DNA from: Sphaerosporella brunnea
Lineage: Eukaryota > Ascomycota > Pezizomycetes > Pezizales > Pyronemataceae
Assembly: GCA_008704415.1 (NCBI GenBank)
Contig: VXIS01000301.1
Location: 1-60,003, forward strand
Direction: 5' to 3'
DNA: 60,003 nt
Shown here: positions 11,901 through 23,717 of the stretch, piece by piece
How positions within the stretch are numbered: the first letter of the stretch is position 1
Layout: every line of letters starts with the position of its first letter
Notes under the pieces: model-generated
The model's input: the letters and a program-made list of their open reading frames with translations, nothing else
Databases searched by the model: none
What the model was told of the DNA's origin: nothing
Program-made: the position numbers and the translations under genes

Positions 11901-12393
11901 TGCCAAATACCTGCCCGCGTTGATTCGGAGACCCTTGGCTGCTGCCTCCCCGATACCCCCCGCCGCGATACCCACTTCCACCTCGTCCAGAGTCACTTTG
12001 GCCATACCCGCCCCGCCCACCACGATTTCCTCTAGGAGGTGTGAACGGGCCGGACCCTCCGGATCGCGTATTGGGATTTTCCGAGTTTTTCATGAGAAGC
12101 CGTAACAGCTTCTCCATGCTAGTGGGACTCTCTTCATCGTCGGTGGAGACATAACCGCTGGCGGGGGTCTTTGGAGAATTCGGGTTGCGCGGAGAGGAGC
12201 TCCAGCGAGCAGTTCGGCGTCTGACCGGTGTACGCGGCTTGTAAACCAATTCAGGACTGGGGAAGCCCTCCGAATCTGTATCTGCATCCAAGGCACTGGA
12301 TTGGGCCCGGGAGGAAACCGATTGGTTGGAGGCCGACACGTCATCATAGGACGAGGCCTGACTCCAGACTCGGCGTAAACGAGACGTTGCCAT
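8980..12393 (-). CDS. Argonaute (QDE-2-like), 1059 aa
   Basis: Five exons join in frame: 11900-12393, 10907-11844, 10603-10856, 9727-10536 and 8980-9663. Introns are 50-66 nt with GTAAAT, GTATGT and GTGAGA donors and AG acceptors. The product binds small RNAs and slices or guides silencing of complementary transcripts. Residues 1-165 are disordered, Ser-rich, then RGG/GYRGG-rich. The N domain and linker follow, then PAZ (the YF...GVHLQRPGLSLI segment is rebuilt by the 50-nt intron at 10857-10906), then MID and PIWI. The PIWI tetrad is visible as D790 (GADVTHPG), E832 (SRKE), D864 (FYRDG) and D1000 (YYADILCERARC), where animal Argonautes have His. It ends in the usual Tyr-Tyr-Leu. No stop or shift was found, so the gene looks functional. 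Start is the ATG at 12393, the only one giving the full leader. Confidence 0.95.
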
Positions 12394-14114
12394 CGTGAAA
12401 TGAGGATATGGATGTGAGGCCGCGGAACCAGAAGATAAGGTGTTGCGATTTGTTCTCGCTGAGAGACTTAGCTTCCAATGAAATGGAAAAGCGAGAGCTA
12501 TGTAGGCATCTTGGGGCCTTTTTGCAAAGCCGGTGGAAGTTTTGTTGTTCGGTATTCTGATTCTTTGTCCTGCATATTGCTTAACCAGTGTTGCCCTGAA
12601 ACTGCCGGGGGGATGACCGTAAACGGGTATATTGTTGACAAAGTTCTACATCTGGAGAAAGTCTCAGTAAAAGTGCACTCTGAACAAAGCGCAGCTCAGT
12701 CTGAGGTTGAGATGCAGTTAGCGTGGAATGCAGGCATTCCACAAAAACAAACAACCATACACGGTGTTCTTACCGGCGTTCAGGCCTCAGGCCATTGTAC
12801 TCAAAAAGAGAGTTCTCTGATATAACACGTTGATTAACGCGAAAAATGTTGAAAGGATCACGTATCCCTGACCAGGGGAAAAGAAGGAACGACCATCCCT
12901 AGCCGAACGATATACCCCTAATTGTAATAGACGCTATTTTTATATATATTATATTCTGTAACTTCTCGCTTTGTTTTGGCATGCTGGATTGTGTTGTCCG
13001 CGACGCCGAAACATTCCAGGTGCGAGTGATCACATATGATCACATTCTTCAAACCTTTGTTGATTCAGCACCCCTGTCGAGTTGTTTCGAATGCTATAGG
13101 CAAAACGCTAGGGGTTCCCAACCAGGACAGTGATTCGAGACGTATTCGGAAGTAGAGATCGACCGACGACCGGTCAGTCGACCTGAGAAAGCTTATATAT
13201 GGCATGTATGCCACAGTGGCTTGTATGCGATTATGCTTGTCAAAAATGGTGGCAAGTCCTCATGGACCAATTTATGATCTGTTCCTCAGGCCGTGAAGCT
13301 GTCACGACTTCCCGATCAAAGTCGTCGACCGCGACCTGATGTAGGCCTCCGGTCGTGCTCATTGCTATCAGTCGCAGCTCCACGCTATGATCGGAGGGCG
13401 TGTTGGTTGAGCTTCCAGAGGGATACCTGTCTCAATGGGGACATTGGGTAAAGTCTCGGAACCATACAGCGTCGTGGAAATTGTCCTGGGGACTCTGGGC
13501 TCACTTTCGATGGGCTGCTGCAACGTTAACGTTGCACAGGGAGCAAACATTTGTTGAGATAAAACAATTCCAAGCCAGAAGTATAGAGTACGCCAGAAGT
13601 ATTCCAATTGGATGGCAATCTCCAGACGATCGAACAAAAATCTCTCTCGAGGGACACGGTTCGCTACTAACTCGACCAGTCATAGACGTTCCCGATAACT
13701 GAGCGCACGTAATAACCCTAGCCCTGCCGCTGCCAGCGTTTCAGGCGTAAGCAGATGGGTTTCATCGCCGCTTGTGTTTCCTTGCAGATCCGCGGGCAGT
13801 GGTCGGGCTGAATCGTCTACCGTTTGATAACTTGTTTATCACATTGTATCTCTGGTGGATCATGGTGTCGCAATAGGCCTCCTTCCGACGACCTCACCTC
13901 CGGACCCGCATTGCATGGTGCTCGGAATTCCTCAGGATATAAACCAGCGAGGAGCCTTCTAGTTTTCCTTTGCTCGCCAACTTCTCGACCGGTTCAGAAG
14001 CTAGACCCACTCTTACTCTTCCACCCAAGCCTTTGTTTCACCGAACTTCCGGCAAGTCCTTCGTTCTTCCGCTCCGGTAGCACCTTTTTACAGCACACAT
14101 TTTATCCCCTTACG
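12394..14114. other. intergenic between Argonaute and secreted protein
   Basis: No gene was recognised. The first 100 bases are the Argonaute promoter side. Short palindromes are present: ggaatgcaggcattcc (about 12726-12741) and a tgatcacatatgatca motif (about 13026-13041). CT-rich leader sequence from about 13960 to 14110, ending in ccttacgATG, looks like the 5' untranslated region of the next gene. Confidence 0.45.
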
Positions 14115-14510
14115 ATGCGCGCACACACATTTCTCTTTGCTTTTATCGGCACTCTTCTAGCATTTGCTTCTGCCCGACCACTCGACTTGGGGAACCTCAA
14201 ATCCGCACTTTCTGATGGCCTCGAAGGCTTTTTGGACGGGTTGCTTGGCAAGAACAACCAAAACGCCGGGTCGGCTTCGAATACAGCCACTGCACAAAGG
14301 ACTTTTGCGACCTTGACACCGACGGGGACGGAAGGAGTGGCAGACGCAATCGGCACCGGTACCGCTGCGACGGGTGTTTCGGGAGGGACGGCAATTGCCA
14401 CGGCAACAGCAACGGGACAGCCACCGGAGGGGACGACTTTGATCCCGACGGCAACAGGTTTTGACAACATCGCCACGGACACTCCTGGTGGATTTAATGG
14501 TCGGGTGTAG
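14115..14510 (+). CDS. small secreted Thr/Ala/Gly-rich protein (131 aa)
   Basis: The ATG at 14115 is followed by a clear signal peptide: MRAHTFLFAF then IGTLLAFASA, with predicted cleavage near residue 20 (ASA/RP). The mature part starts with an amphipathic segment, LKSALSDGLEGFLDGLLG, and then becomes a low-complexity Thr/Ala/Gly stretch with many TAT and GTG repeats. It has no cysteine and no transmembrane helix, so it would be secreted or held in the cell wall by O-mannosylated threonines. The longer frame opening at 13824 was rejected because it would bury the signal peptide behind untranslated-looking sequence. No homologous family is recognised. It could be a cell-wall constituent or an effector-like protein. 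Confidence 0.7.
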   Translation: MRAHTFLFAFIGTLLAFASARPLDLGNLKSALSDGLEGFLDGLLGKNNQNAGSASNTATAQRTFATLTPTGTEGVADAIGTGTAATGVSGGTAIATATATGQPPEGTTLIPTATGFDNIATDTPGGFNGRV

Positions 14511-16379
14511 GGATGAGGGCACATGTAACTATGGCATGGGGGAATATGGACTTTTGCATTTAGGACGATTGAGCAATGTTTTGGCTTGGCCACCTCAAAT
14601 CGAGACTGTTATGTTGTGCCGTGTTTCTGGCCAGCCGCAGGCACAAAGAAACAAACGGCATTTTCCATGGCGCATAACTGCATGTACTAAGTGTATGGAA
14701 ACAAAGATCCCACAACATTCTCGGATATCCGAATCCTCTCATTAAGGTTTGTTCAGGAAGGGCGGAAAAAGTCCGTTCCATTGATTTTCTCTCTCCTCCT
14801 CAACGTCGCCGTAGCTGTAGTTTTGACTGCCTCCACCGATCTTGACTCCCACGGATACCGTTATGGCTACAGCACCGGGTCCGGCTATCGCTGGTCATGG
14901 TGGTGCCGCCCTATTGCGGTTATCAGTGAGATCACTAGCACTACATGAACAACAACAATCGAAGTCGCCACGACGACTAACTGCACACGGTCTTTCGAAC
15001 TGATTCGGCTTTCAACGAAGGCGGAGGGGAGGGCCGCTTTGTAATGACGAGACGAGGAGGCGATAGGGTGGAGCTTGAAAGGGATGGAATGCACTGCGTA
15101 GACAAAAGGAATTACTCGGTGTAAATATAACAACAAATTTACTGCTATGGCTCCAGAAGCAAGTCTGTGGCTAGGCACCAGTTTGATGCCAAACAAGTTG
15201 GATGGAACACCCTAGTAGCCGACTGCAGACTATGGTTGAGGAGACCTACCCTGACTTTGGACGAATTTACCGCGCCCACAAAAAAGTTATTTTTCAAAAT
15301 AACGCCGTAATTCGACGAATTATCGCTCTCTCCATCGACCGACAGTCTTCTTTTGTCGAAAATCCTCCTTGTTGTAGAGATAAATTACCGGCTTCTGGGG
15401 GAACAATGTCGCGAAGTGAAGATTCACGACCAGGTATTTTGTATGTGTTACTAAGCAAAAATGAATGTCGCGACCACCGTCTCTTATTACATATCTCTCC
15501 TTCTAAATCTATTTTAAATCTACTTAGGGCCATTTCGGCAGCACGATCATGGCTAGGGGTAACCAAACAGGAGGATTGTAAACCCAGACAACAACAAACG
15601 AGTGATATACTGTGATTTGAGCTTGATATTCAGCTTTGAAGCAAACACTCCAACTCACCCCTGCAAGCCCAAACCCATGTAGTGCAGACTCGACTCGGAT
15701 ATCAGGCGATTGGCTGTGAATACTAACGGCGTGCCTGGCTGCTGACCGTACTGGACGGAGTTGGCCAATGAACTATGAGCTGGAGCGAAACCTGTGCGTG
15801 ACGGATGACTGATCATGTGGTTTCACTGCGATAGTGTGAGTATCGGGGTTTAAGGAAGTTGTACGACTGTCGGTGGCAAGACACGACCGGTCGCGACGCA
15901 CCGCTGTCGGTCGCGACGTCACGGTTTTAGGCCTTCGGGCACGGTTCTGGAAGAGGTCCGAGATGTTAGGCACAGTTCTACAAGACAACCAAAGCATCGA
16001 TGGCTCTTGGAGAACGAACTTCAGCACATAACAACGGTAAAATTGAAAATCAGCGAGTCCTTGAGAACTTCTGCCCTTGTGCTCCCAGATGCCCGCCCTC
16101 ATTCTCCCTAATTCATGGTAAACCTTTCTGGGCTCAGATAGCTCGGGGAGGGGGTGTGAGCGTCAACGTCTACATTGGCGGGGATGCCGTCTACAGAAGG
16201 CCCGGGGGGGGGGGGGGAGCGGGTGGCCGCAGTTGAGCCATGAGATAGCATCAACAAGGGGGCGGGGCTGGGCGGACAGGATTTGGGTCGCATGAGGCAC
16301 GCCGCCGCTGGAGCACTTCACAACAGAGCGCAACAGAGTCGCCACCCGACACGATAAAGCTCAAAATATGTCACGGCCG
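14511..16379. other. intergenic, no gene seen
   Basis: Frames in this stretch are short and unlike proteins. A G13 tract lies near 16204. The region probably contains old repeat debris between the secreted-protein gene and the transposon relic, but no ends or target duplications could be found. Confidence 0.35.
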
Positions 16380-18440
16380 AGGCCCAGCCTGAGTGGCCAC
16401 GCAATATCTCCCGAGATGTGGGAGAACAAATGGCTTTTGAGATGGTGGAGGAAGGGAAAGCGTGGAACCTGAAAAGAGCACCAGAGATGTTCGACGTACA
16501 AACATCCTCGCTCTACCACCGAAAGGTGTGCTTTAAGGTGTGTGTTTTTTAGTGCAGACGCAAATTAACTCAAGGCAGAGAGGCCGAGCATTACTCTCTA
16601 GACTAGATGCTGAGAAACAAGCCCTCACTCCTGCCGAAGAAGGTGTTCTGGTTGACCGCTGCACTTCCATGCTTCCCCGTCAGAGTCTATAAGGTGATCC
16701 TTCTAGCAACAGGAATCCTGCAAAAGCGAGAGCCAGAGAAATCCCTAGGCAGAGGATGGCTTGAGGGCTTCTGCAAATGTTACCCTGAGATCAAACCCAG
16801 TACAGTAAAGCTATTGATTATGTCCATGCCTGTAAAGGAAACGACATCGCTATTGTTGAAGGGTTTGTTTAATAAGGTATTGAACACAGGCGGCCTATAA
16901 TTTTGAGGGTCCGGATTTGGACTGATATAACTACAGTTCCCGACCGTTGTCATTGCAGAAGATATAGCCTCAAAATACCTATAACATCGATAAGATCGGC
17001 TTTTTGATGGGCTGTTCAGCGTCTGCAAAGGTGGTTGAAATAGTTTGTCATCCACGCACTGACGGCAAGCTGTTCCACAGCCAGGATGGAAACCGTGAGA
17101 TGGTCACGGTACTGGAAGGAATTTTTGCGGATGGGGCGGTGCTTGAATCCCTAATGATCAACAGAGCAGAGAAGCTCGACGCCTCATGGTTTGAAGAGGA
17201 TCTCGACGATGTTCCCGACAATATACCGTTTGCCTAATCCGGCAATGTTTGGACCAACTCCAACATTGCGATGAACTATGCTAAACATCGCTTTGGACCT
17301 GGGTCACCACCGAAACGAAAAGCTGAAGGAGAAGTACGCTGGTGGTCATACTTCTCACATAAACGGAAAGTTCTTGCAATACTGGAACCACCGTATCATT
17401 CCAATGTGTTTATTGCCACACAGTACGCACAAGCTACAGCCTGTCGATGTCGGAATCTTTTCCCTTTATAAGAACTTCTTTTTAGAGGAACTAACACAAA
17501 GGTTCGACCGGCATGGACGTGGTGTGTCAAAAGAGAACTTCCGCAAAATTCTCGTGGCCGTACAACCATTTCGATCCGAGAACGTCAAAAGTGCTTTCCT
17601 CTACATCGGCCTGTTTCCAGTAGATCGAAGCCGTATCGCACAAGAGCTTAAGATAAAAAAAGCGACACAACGACCTTCTGGCCGTAACAATGCAGATCCT
17701 CCTCATTCACCACATCTATCAACGCCTCCGCTTGATCTAGATGCTACTGAGCTTGAGTAGATAACTCAGTTAACAAAGCCAACGAATGACAAGCAATTCA
17801 AATGGACTGCTAGTGCACGGTGACAAGAACTACGGCATTTCACCAACAAGTTTTCGCACCCGTGTCTAGATCGAAATGATTGTAGAGTACGCTGAAGAAT
17901 CAGGTGTACAACGAGACGAGTATTGGGAGAGGATTTCCAATTTAAAGAAGCAAATTCACGAATTAAAGCAAACTAAACGGCGCAAGAGAAAGATGAATAT
18001 CCCCGATAGTGGCTTTACCCTGCGTGATAAAGCTGCTTTTGAGCAGTTCCTGTTAGAGGAGAAGGCACGGCAGGTTGAGAAAGCACAGTCCCGCTTCTCT
18101 AACGCTCAGCCACAGTTCTCACCCTTGGAAGAAAAACCGACTTCAGAACAAGCAAGTCTGAAGAAGTATAGGGTTAAAGAAGCAGCAGGATGTTTAAACA
18201 AGCGGTACCGATCTGCTGAAAAGGTAGGCGAGAAAATGCAAAAGCTCCAAGTCCAGGTAATCAAAGCGCGAGAGGAGCGCTTAGCCCGGCAGCAACACCT
18301 CCAGGAAATCCAGGAGCGCTATGGTGTAAGTTCTTCTGAACTAACAGAAGAACAGAACGACTCCTTGGATGAGGAGGAACCGCAGGCCCGGGACCCCGCG
18401 GAGGCGGGTAGATCTTGGGAGCCGGAGGTAGAGAACTAGC
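16380..18440 (+). mobile_element. decayed pogo/Fot1-like transposon
   Basis: Fragments of one transposase lie in order on the plus strand but in changing frames. They are a helix-turn-helix start (EMVEEGKAWNLKRAPEMF, about 16430), a CENP-B-type binding piece (GWLEGFCKCYPEIKP, about 16758), the first catalytic region around 17004 (IGFLMG...), then the second and third regions at about 17320-17480 (GGHTSHINGKF, LPHSTHKLQPVDVGIFSLYK). A Lys/Glu-rich coiled-coil C-terminus is open from 17876 to 18439. The aspartate normally at 'vDGHsSH' is replaced by Gly. Stops and shifts interrupt the frame at several points, so it is inactive. Terminal repeats were not found. The 187-codon C-terminal frame is the best preserved part. 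Confidence 0.75.
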
Positions 18441-18960
18441 GATCGAAGGGTTAGGGGTTGATGTGGTAGCTACGCTAGATTCTTGACGTGTGAGTAATTA
18501 CCGGTGATGCGTCGCTCCTCCTCAATGTTTGCTTGCTTTTTGACGTACAAAGCTCACAGTTCTGTAATTTTGCTGCCGCTATATCTAAGAGTACACTGGG
18601 CATAAATCCAAAGAAATACTCCAACCGTGTCTTCTGCATACTGTTTGCTCCCTTTAGACAACGTCGACGCAGGTCTCCCTGTAAGGACTTTGAAAGCGCG
18701 AGTTACTTTCGGGTTGCGGTCCTTTGGGTCCTGCTGCCCATCCCAAATCAGGACCCGCCCCAAAGCCTCAGCAGCCTCACACAGTGCAACTTTGGGTTCG
18801 AGGGTTCTTCATCCTCCTCTTCAGAGGCGCTCTCCACCAAGGGTGCTGATGAGTCGCATTAATGTGCGCCTGTTTGCATTAGTAGCCGTTAAAAAAAACA
18901 AGTAGGTAGCCAAACCTCAATGCCGTATTGACTCGGCTATAAGAGACCCCTCCAGATTTG
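18441..18960. other. spacer between two transposon relics
   Basis: This stretch has no gene. It may include the 3' end of the Fot1-like relic or the minus-strand 3' end of the Tigger-like relic. No terminal inverted repeat could be matched by eye. Confidence 0.3.
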
Positions 18961-18961
18961 G

Positions 18962-21230
18962 TTATAGCGGTACAGAATTGCCTTGTAAGGAATTTACTGT
19001 CTCCAAAAGGAAGTCAGTAAAAAAACAAAAACCCTCCTTGGTAAGCTCAAAAGTTTCCCTCAGCCGCAGCCGTTGGGGGAGCAGCAAAGCCAACAATCCC
19101 GAAACATTGGTGCCCCGGTCAATCCACTGTGTAGGCTCGTACACCTTGACGGTGCTCCTCTGAAAACAATTGACGATGGCAAAATCCTTAATGTTGTGAT
19201 TTCCGGCAGCAACAGACCACCAAATTGCTTGCAAGACATTAACCTTGGGGACCAGTTTATCGTTCAACTTACCAGGCAGGAAAGTGATTCCAAACGTGTG
19301 CTTTCCACGTACGAATAATTCCCTGATCATCCGCCTGGTAGTGAGAGATTGTGTTTTCCGGCAGCCAAACAACGAGGACATTGGACAACCCGCAGACCCT
19401 GCTAAGCTGTTCGACCGCAGCTTTGTGGGCGGGAAAGTTGTCCATCAACAAAGCAATTTTGCGATCTTGTCCAGTCATCCGGCCGTTCACCCGAGTAAGC
19501 TACTCGATCATAATTTCTCTTCGCATCCATGCTTTTCTGTTGGCCTGGTAGACACAGCCTAGAGAGTCGACGCGGACGTTTTTGAAGCAACAAGGGTTGA
19601 CCGCGGAGCTGATAACCCAGAGCGGATATTTCTCTGAACTGTCACCGTTCACCATGACGAGAACGGTTATCCCTTGCAAGGTTGAAACTACAGGATAATG
19701 CCTAGTGCGAAAAAAATTCATGACTAAGAAACTAACCCCAATTTGGCAACCGAGTGATATCAAAAGCATGCGGACGCCCGAGGCCACCAGCACCTGAGGG
19801 TGAGCGATGCTGCTGAAAAGCGAGATTATATGGTGATTAATACTGAGTAAAACACACTCCACCCATGCTTACACTAAAAACAGCCAACGCAGAAATAAAG
19901 CTTACAGTAACATTGTTCTTTTGGCTCGTCCATGCGCACCTGCCTGCCGCATTTTGAAATCTGCAGCGTACACATTCTTTCTGTTCCATGACCTTACTTC
20001 TTTCATATTTCCCACCTGTGTGAGGGTTTGTGCAGATGGGAACAGTAGTAATACCACGAGTTTTACTGTAGCAAAGATGTGTCTGTGTACGCTTATAGCG
20101 AGTAGCATTTGGACGTCGCAGCGGGCGGTGACCAAAACCAGCTTCATCACCTACCTCTTTATGCGGGATTGGGTGAAAAGCGACGCACCAGAGGATTCTC
20201 CAGAGAAAGTTAGCGACTGAAAGCGATCCTGAACTCCCGGGCCGGGCCTCAACTTACAGTGGCACCGGCGTTACGCGGTGGAAATGGCGTTGCTAGGCTA
20301 GCGCTGTAGTTTCGACCCGCGAGCAGGATATATTTGGCAGAAGGGCGGCGGTGCGAACGGGGCTTTGGATCAAGTGGCGGCGTTGTGGTTGGGAACTTGG
20401 GGTGTCGGGGTTGTCACAGACTCACGGCCATCACCAGGACATGAAGTTGAACTATCCAATGAAATGCACGCGCTAATATCGCTAGATCACTCATTTTTCG
20501 CACTAGGCATTATCCTGTAGTTTCAACCTTGCAAGGGATACGTGCTTTGTCCTTTCTTTTGCTCGTCATTTGCTCTGCCGCAAGGTCCACCTCAGGCTGC
20601 ATCCAAAAGTAATAGCCCATCTTGTCTCGTACTCAGACAGAATGCGTCGTATCTCTTACCTCTGCGCTTCGGATTCCGTAATTGGAGCGCTGCCAGCTTC
20701 GTGTTGATGACATTCCTTAACGCCGTACTGTTGTTTCCAACCACCAAGCCAACTGTTTGAGAACTTTGGCGTTTGCTTGTCTGGGTACAGCTGTGGGAAC
20801 AGGTTTTTTGTCTTCGCACATAAAATAGGGCCAGTTATTGTTGTATGCATCTCAACAGCCTTTATCCACAGATAGAGTGCATTGTGCAGACGAGAAAATT
20901 GCACAGGGCGGTGACGCTGTCGGCTGAGGTGACGCGAGGAGACGTACTCCAGGGATTTTTTAATGATTTTACTAATATTTGACTGACTCATAGTCTACCA
21001 CCGTGGCCGTTATTAATTCATTGAACACCCGCGCACCTGCCAAAGAAAGAAGTACCTTTTGGTGCTGGTCTGACTCCCACCAACGTTTAATCCCCCGCCA
21101 TTCTGGTCTGCACCCACCCATGCTTCTCCTCCCACTGATTGACAAACTCGCATATCTGCTTCTTAGCCTTCATGTTGCATGCGCGTTTCACGGAACAGAT
21201 CGGACGACGCTTTGCGATCAGAATCCATAA
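18962..21230 (-). mobile_element. decayed Tigger/jerky-like transposon
   Basis: Transposase pieces lie on the minus strand. A CENP-B-type DNA-binding piece is at about 20991-20656 (LWIKAVEMHTTITGP...KTKNLFPQLYPD) with an upstream piece ending near 21200 (FVNQWEEKHGW). The catalytic core runs from about 19720 to 19270: GITVLVMVNGD, then NPCCFKNVRVDSLGCVYQAN, RKIALLMDNFPAH and the third acidic residue in YQADDQGIIRTWKAH. This arrangement matches the Tigger/jerky branch of the pogo superfamily. Several frameshifts separate the pieces, and about 700 bases between the binding and catalytic parts are scrambled, including the 47-bp inverted repeat. The C-terminal part (19381-18962) stays open for 139 codons. 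Confidence 0.75.
19668..20540. repeat. 47-bp perfect inverted repeat inside the Tigger-like relic
   Basis: Bases 19668-19714 are exactly the reverse complement of 20494-20540. The left arm is part of the transposase core on the minus strand and encodes RHYPVVSTLQG. The right arm is the same coding fragment in the opposite orientation, so a piece of the element was duplicated and inverted about 780 bases away. Confidence 0.85.
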
Positions 21231-21907
21231 CCCTACTCTAGATTATCCTTTAGATTCTGCAATATGGGATTATCTTCTCTGAACATGTGTCCAACCGAGT
21301 AAACCCAAGCAGTCAAGTGGCTGCACAACCAATGTCGGTGCGCACTCCAGAAGAACCATACCGTAAAAACTCGAGAGCAAGAGAATGGGCTTAGTGACTT
21401 TGCCACATGGCGCAGTGACTTAGCCAGTGACGTAGCCCATTCTCTTGCTCTCGAGTTTTTACGGTATATTCGACCGTACAAAGAACTAAAGGCAAAACAA
21501 CACATAATCCGTGACTTAGACCAAAACATGACCGCTGTCTCCGCCTGAAACAACCAAGACTGTTACACATATAGTTGGCAGCGGGCCCAGCAAAATAGGG
21601 ACGGGTGGTTGGTAGCCAAGGTGTGGTCGTCTCAATGGCGGGGGGTCTCGGCGCGAAGACGGGAGGGGGGAGGGGTGATAGCGAAGAGTGAGGATCGGGT
21701 TTGTCGTGGAAACGATGGCGGTGATGGGGGATTAAACTTGAATGCTATGATTGCGTTGTATTTGGCAATCCTTTCATGTGCGATAGGGCGTCGCCAACCA
21801 TTCATACTGTGAGGATCACCAACAAGAACAAATCATATCGAAACAGAAACAGAGAATACCCGATACAAAAAAAGGAGAAAAAAAAACTACCCTCTTCCTC
21901 GACTCGC
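21231..21907. other. spacer with hairpin, no gene
   Basis: The segment contains the 34-bp inverted repeat described separately. From about 21795 it contains the downstream flank of the duplicated gene (adenine-rich, with acagaaacagag motifs), also seen near 29110-29200. No coding frame was accepted. Confidence 0.4.
21358..21467. repeat. 34-bp perfect inverted repeat, 42-base loop
   Basis: Arm one is 21358-21391 and arm two is 21434-21467, with no mismatch between them. The arms begin ataccgtaaaaactcgagag. The loop holds repeated agtgact/cagtgac words resembling pogo-family terminal sequence. It could be a tiny fold-back insertion or a collapsed pair of transposon ends. No flanking target duplication is evident. 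Confidence 0.85.
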
Positions 21908-23250
21908 TCAAATGCACTCCGCCAGTGAGCCCTCACGAGTAGCAGCGATGTGGCGTCCTAGTTCATCAGTCATCCTAATGGCCCGCTCCGTCAGTGTGAA
22001 TCCAACTGTCGAGTCGTCCTCCCAGTAGACAATCTCCAGGTATTTGCGTTGCAAGTTCTTGATTGTCTCCCGCAGTGGAATTTGATGCTCAGGCTCGGGC
22101 CCACGGAAGGCATGATGAAGGAATTTCAAGTCCCTCTGCGTCTGAAGTGCGAACTCGGACCAGTGACTCTCGTTGATAAGTTTCTTTATCCCCAGATGAG
22201 AAATTGCGTTCCGTGTCGCGTATGTCTTGATTTCATACCGCAGCTGGTTCACGGTCATGCCATCGCCAATCAATTCTGCGGAGCATCGTTGAAGGGGGTC
22301 TCTGGTAGCTTGCTCACTAACCCGAATGTCTTTCGCTGGCAATAATTCTCCATGGCAAGGCCCTCCTTCTCGAGATGACCCGAAATCGTTTGCCAATCAA
22401 GTTCCTTCCGCAGGAAACCTGCAAACTCTTCGGTTTGAAGTGCTTCGAGCGAAAATGCGAAATACTCTCCATACTCATGCCTGAGGCGAATCGCAGATAT
22501 TATTCCGATTTGTGCGACCAGAGTGGCGACAAGCACGTCCTCGCCGTAAACCTCCTGAAAGCGGCTCCTGCTCATACACTTGGGAATGTCGGGATCGGGT
22601 ACTCCGAAGATTGTCGGTTCATGTACTCCAACAATCATGACCTGCTTTTCCACCTCCTTCTTGTGCTTCGTTTTGATCTTTCCGAGCAGGTTCGCGCATT
22701 TCAATCGATCAGAGATATTTCTCCTCTGAGGACAACTCTTAAACGATCGGACGTGCTCTACCCGTTGCGGAAGCGCTGGTGCGTCAGGTTTTCCCTCAGT
22801 TGGGGTCCGTAGATCCCATTCCGGGGTCCCGGGCACGTTGTTTTGCTCGGATCCGGGCGATGGTAGATGAACCGTCATTGTGGTCTCACTCGAGACTGAA
22901 CTTGGTGTGTGGGCAGCAGGTGTATCAATGGTGCGTGTGAGGCCTCAGAATCTGCCGGCCGTGGGATTTGATGATTAGCAGCAGAACTATCAAAAGCAGC
23001 GAGACGTTGACGTCTTTGCAGGTTTGGCTGATGGACTCGCTTTAAAGCCGGTAAGGTCGACGTTCTGATGAAGTGTTGTGATTAAGTAACGGCAAGCAGA
23101 ACGAAAATCGACGGCGAAGAAAGAGAGACGGGAAGATAAAGGGGGGATGGCGGGTGGAGGGAACACGTGATGAGTGGAAGGAAAGGAAAGACGAAAGAAG
23201 AAGGGTAGACTCACTGAGGGTTGCCAGAGAAGGTGAGCTTGAGCTTATAA
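21800..23250 (-). repeat. segmental duplication, copy 1
   Basis: This approximately 1.4-kb segment matches 29100-31170 in the same orientation, apart from the 672-bp insertion there. Matching extends beyond the gene: downstream over the acagaaacagag-rich flank and upstream to the gagcttgagctta motif near 23230, which matches one near 31142. Divergence includes many substitutions and several small indels. Confidence 0.8.
21908..22878 (-). pseudogene. unrecognised duplicated gene, copy 1 (frameshifted)
   Basis: Reading starts at the ATG at 22878 (MTVHLPSPG...). It stays open through RNISDRLK, GKIKTKHKKEVEKQVMI, LVAQIGIISAIRL and CQRKTFGLVSKLPETPFNDA to 22270. The remainder (ELIGDGMTVNQLRYEIKTYA...GFTLTERA) continues in another frame to 21908. 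Comparison with copy 2 shows that a 10-bp segment (cccgctcgag) is missing at about 22281, which causes the shift. I do not recognise the family. The protein looks soluble, helical and charged, with no signal peptide or transmembrane helix. Because the other copy keeps the reading frame at this point, the ancestral gene was one long frame of roughly 320 residues. A spliced functional product of copy 1 is possible but not supported. Confidence 0.65.
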
Positions 23251-23521
23251 TCGCTTGGCATGTGCGCAGAGCTGTTATTATCGTGCAGTTCAACCCGACC
23301 TGACTTGCAAGTAAAACCAAGGCGGTCTGGCAAACAGAATCGGTTTGTTCGTCCCACTCGTAACCAGTTTCACATTCGGACTTGTGTTACCACCACCAGC
23401 AGCACAGCTTCGGCAACGTTTGGAGGTCTTTCACGTTTTTTTTTCGAAGATTGAAATGTAGTGACAGCGAATAGAATAGCCATCGTCACAGGCAAGGAGT
23501 CCCTGGGATGTTGGACTGCGG

Positions 23522-23552
23522 CGTAGGTAGGTAGGTAGGTAGGCAGGTAGGT
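23522..23552. repeat. GTAG microsatellite
   Basis: Tetranucleotide tract of gtag units (gtaggtaggtaggtaggt with one variant gcag). It lies upstream of the minisatellite-bearing frame. Confidence 0.85.
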
Positions 23553-23717
23553 GAAGTGATAGCTTGATTAGAAGATTGCCTGAACGTTTGCAGAAAGTTA
23601 TTGATGCTGGAGGCAATGCAATACCATGTCAGAGTAGATAGAAACATGTTAGAGTAGATAGAAAACATGGTATGGTGCAGGCGGCTATAAACCTGCAGCC
23701 CGGTCGACTTCAACAGC

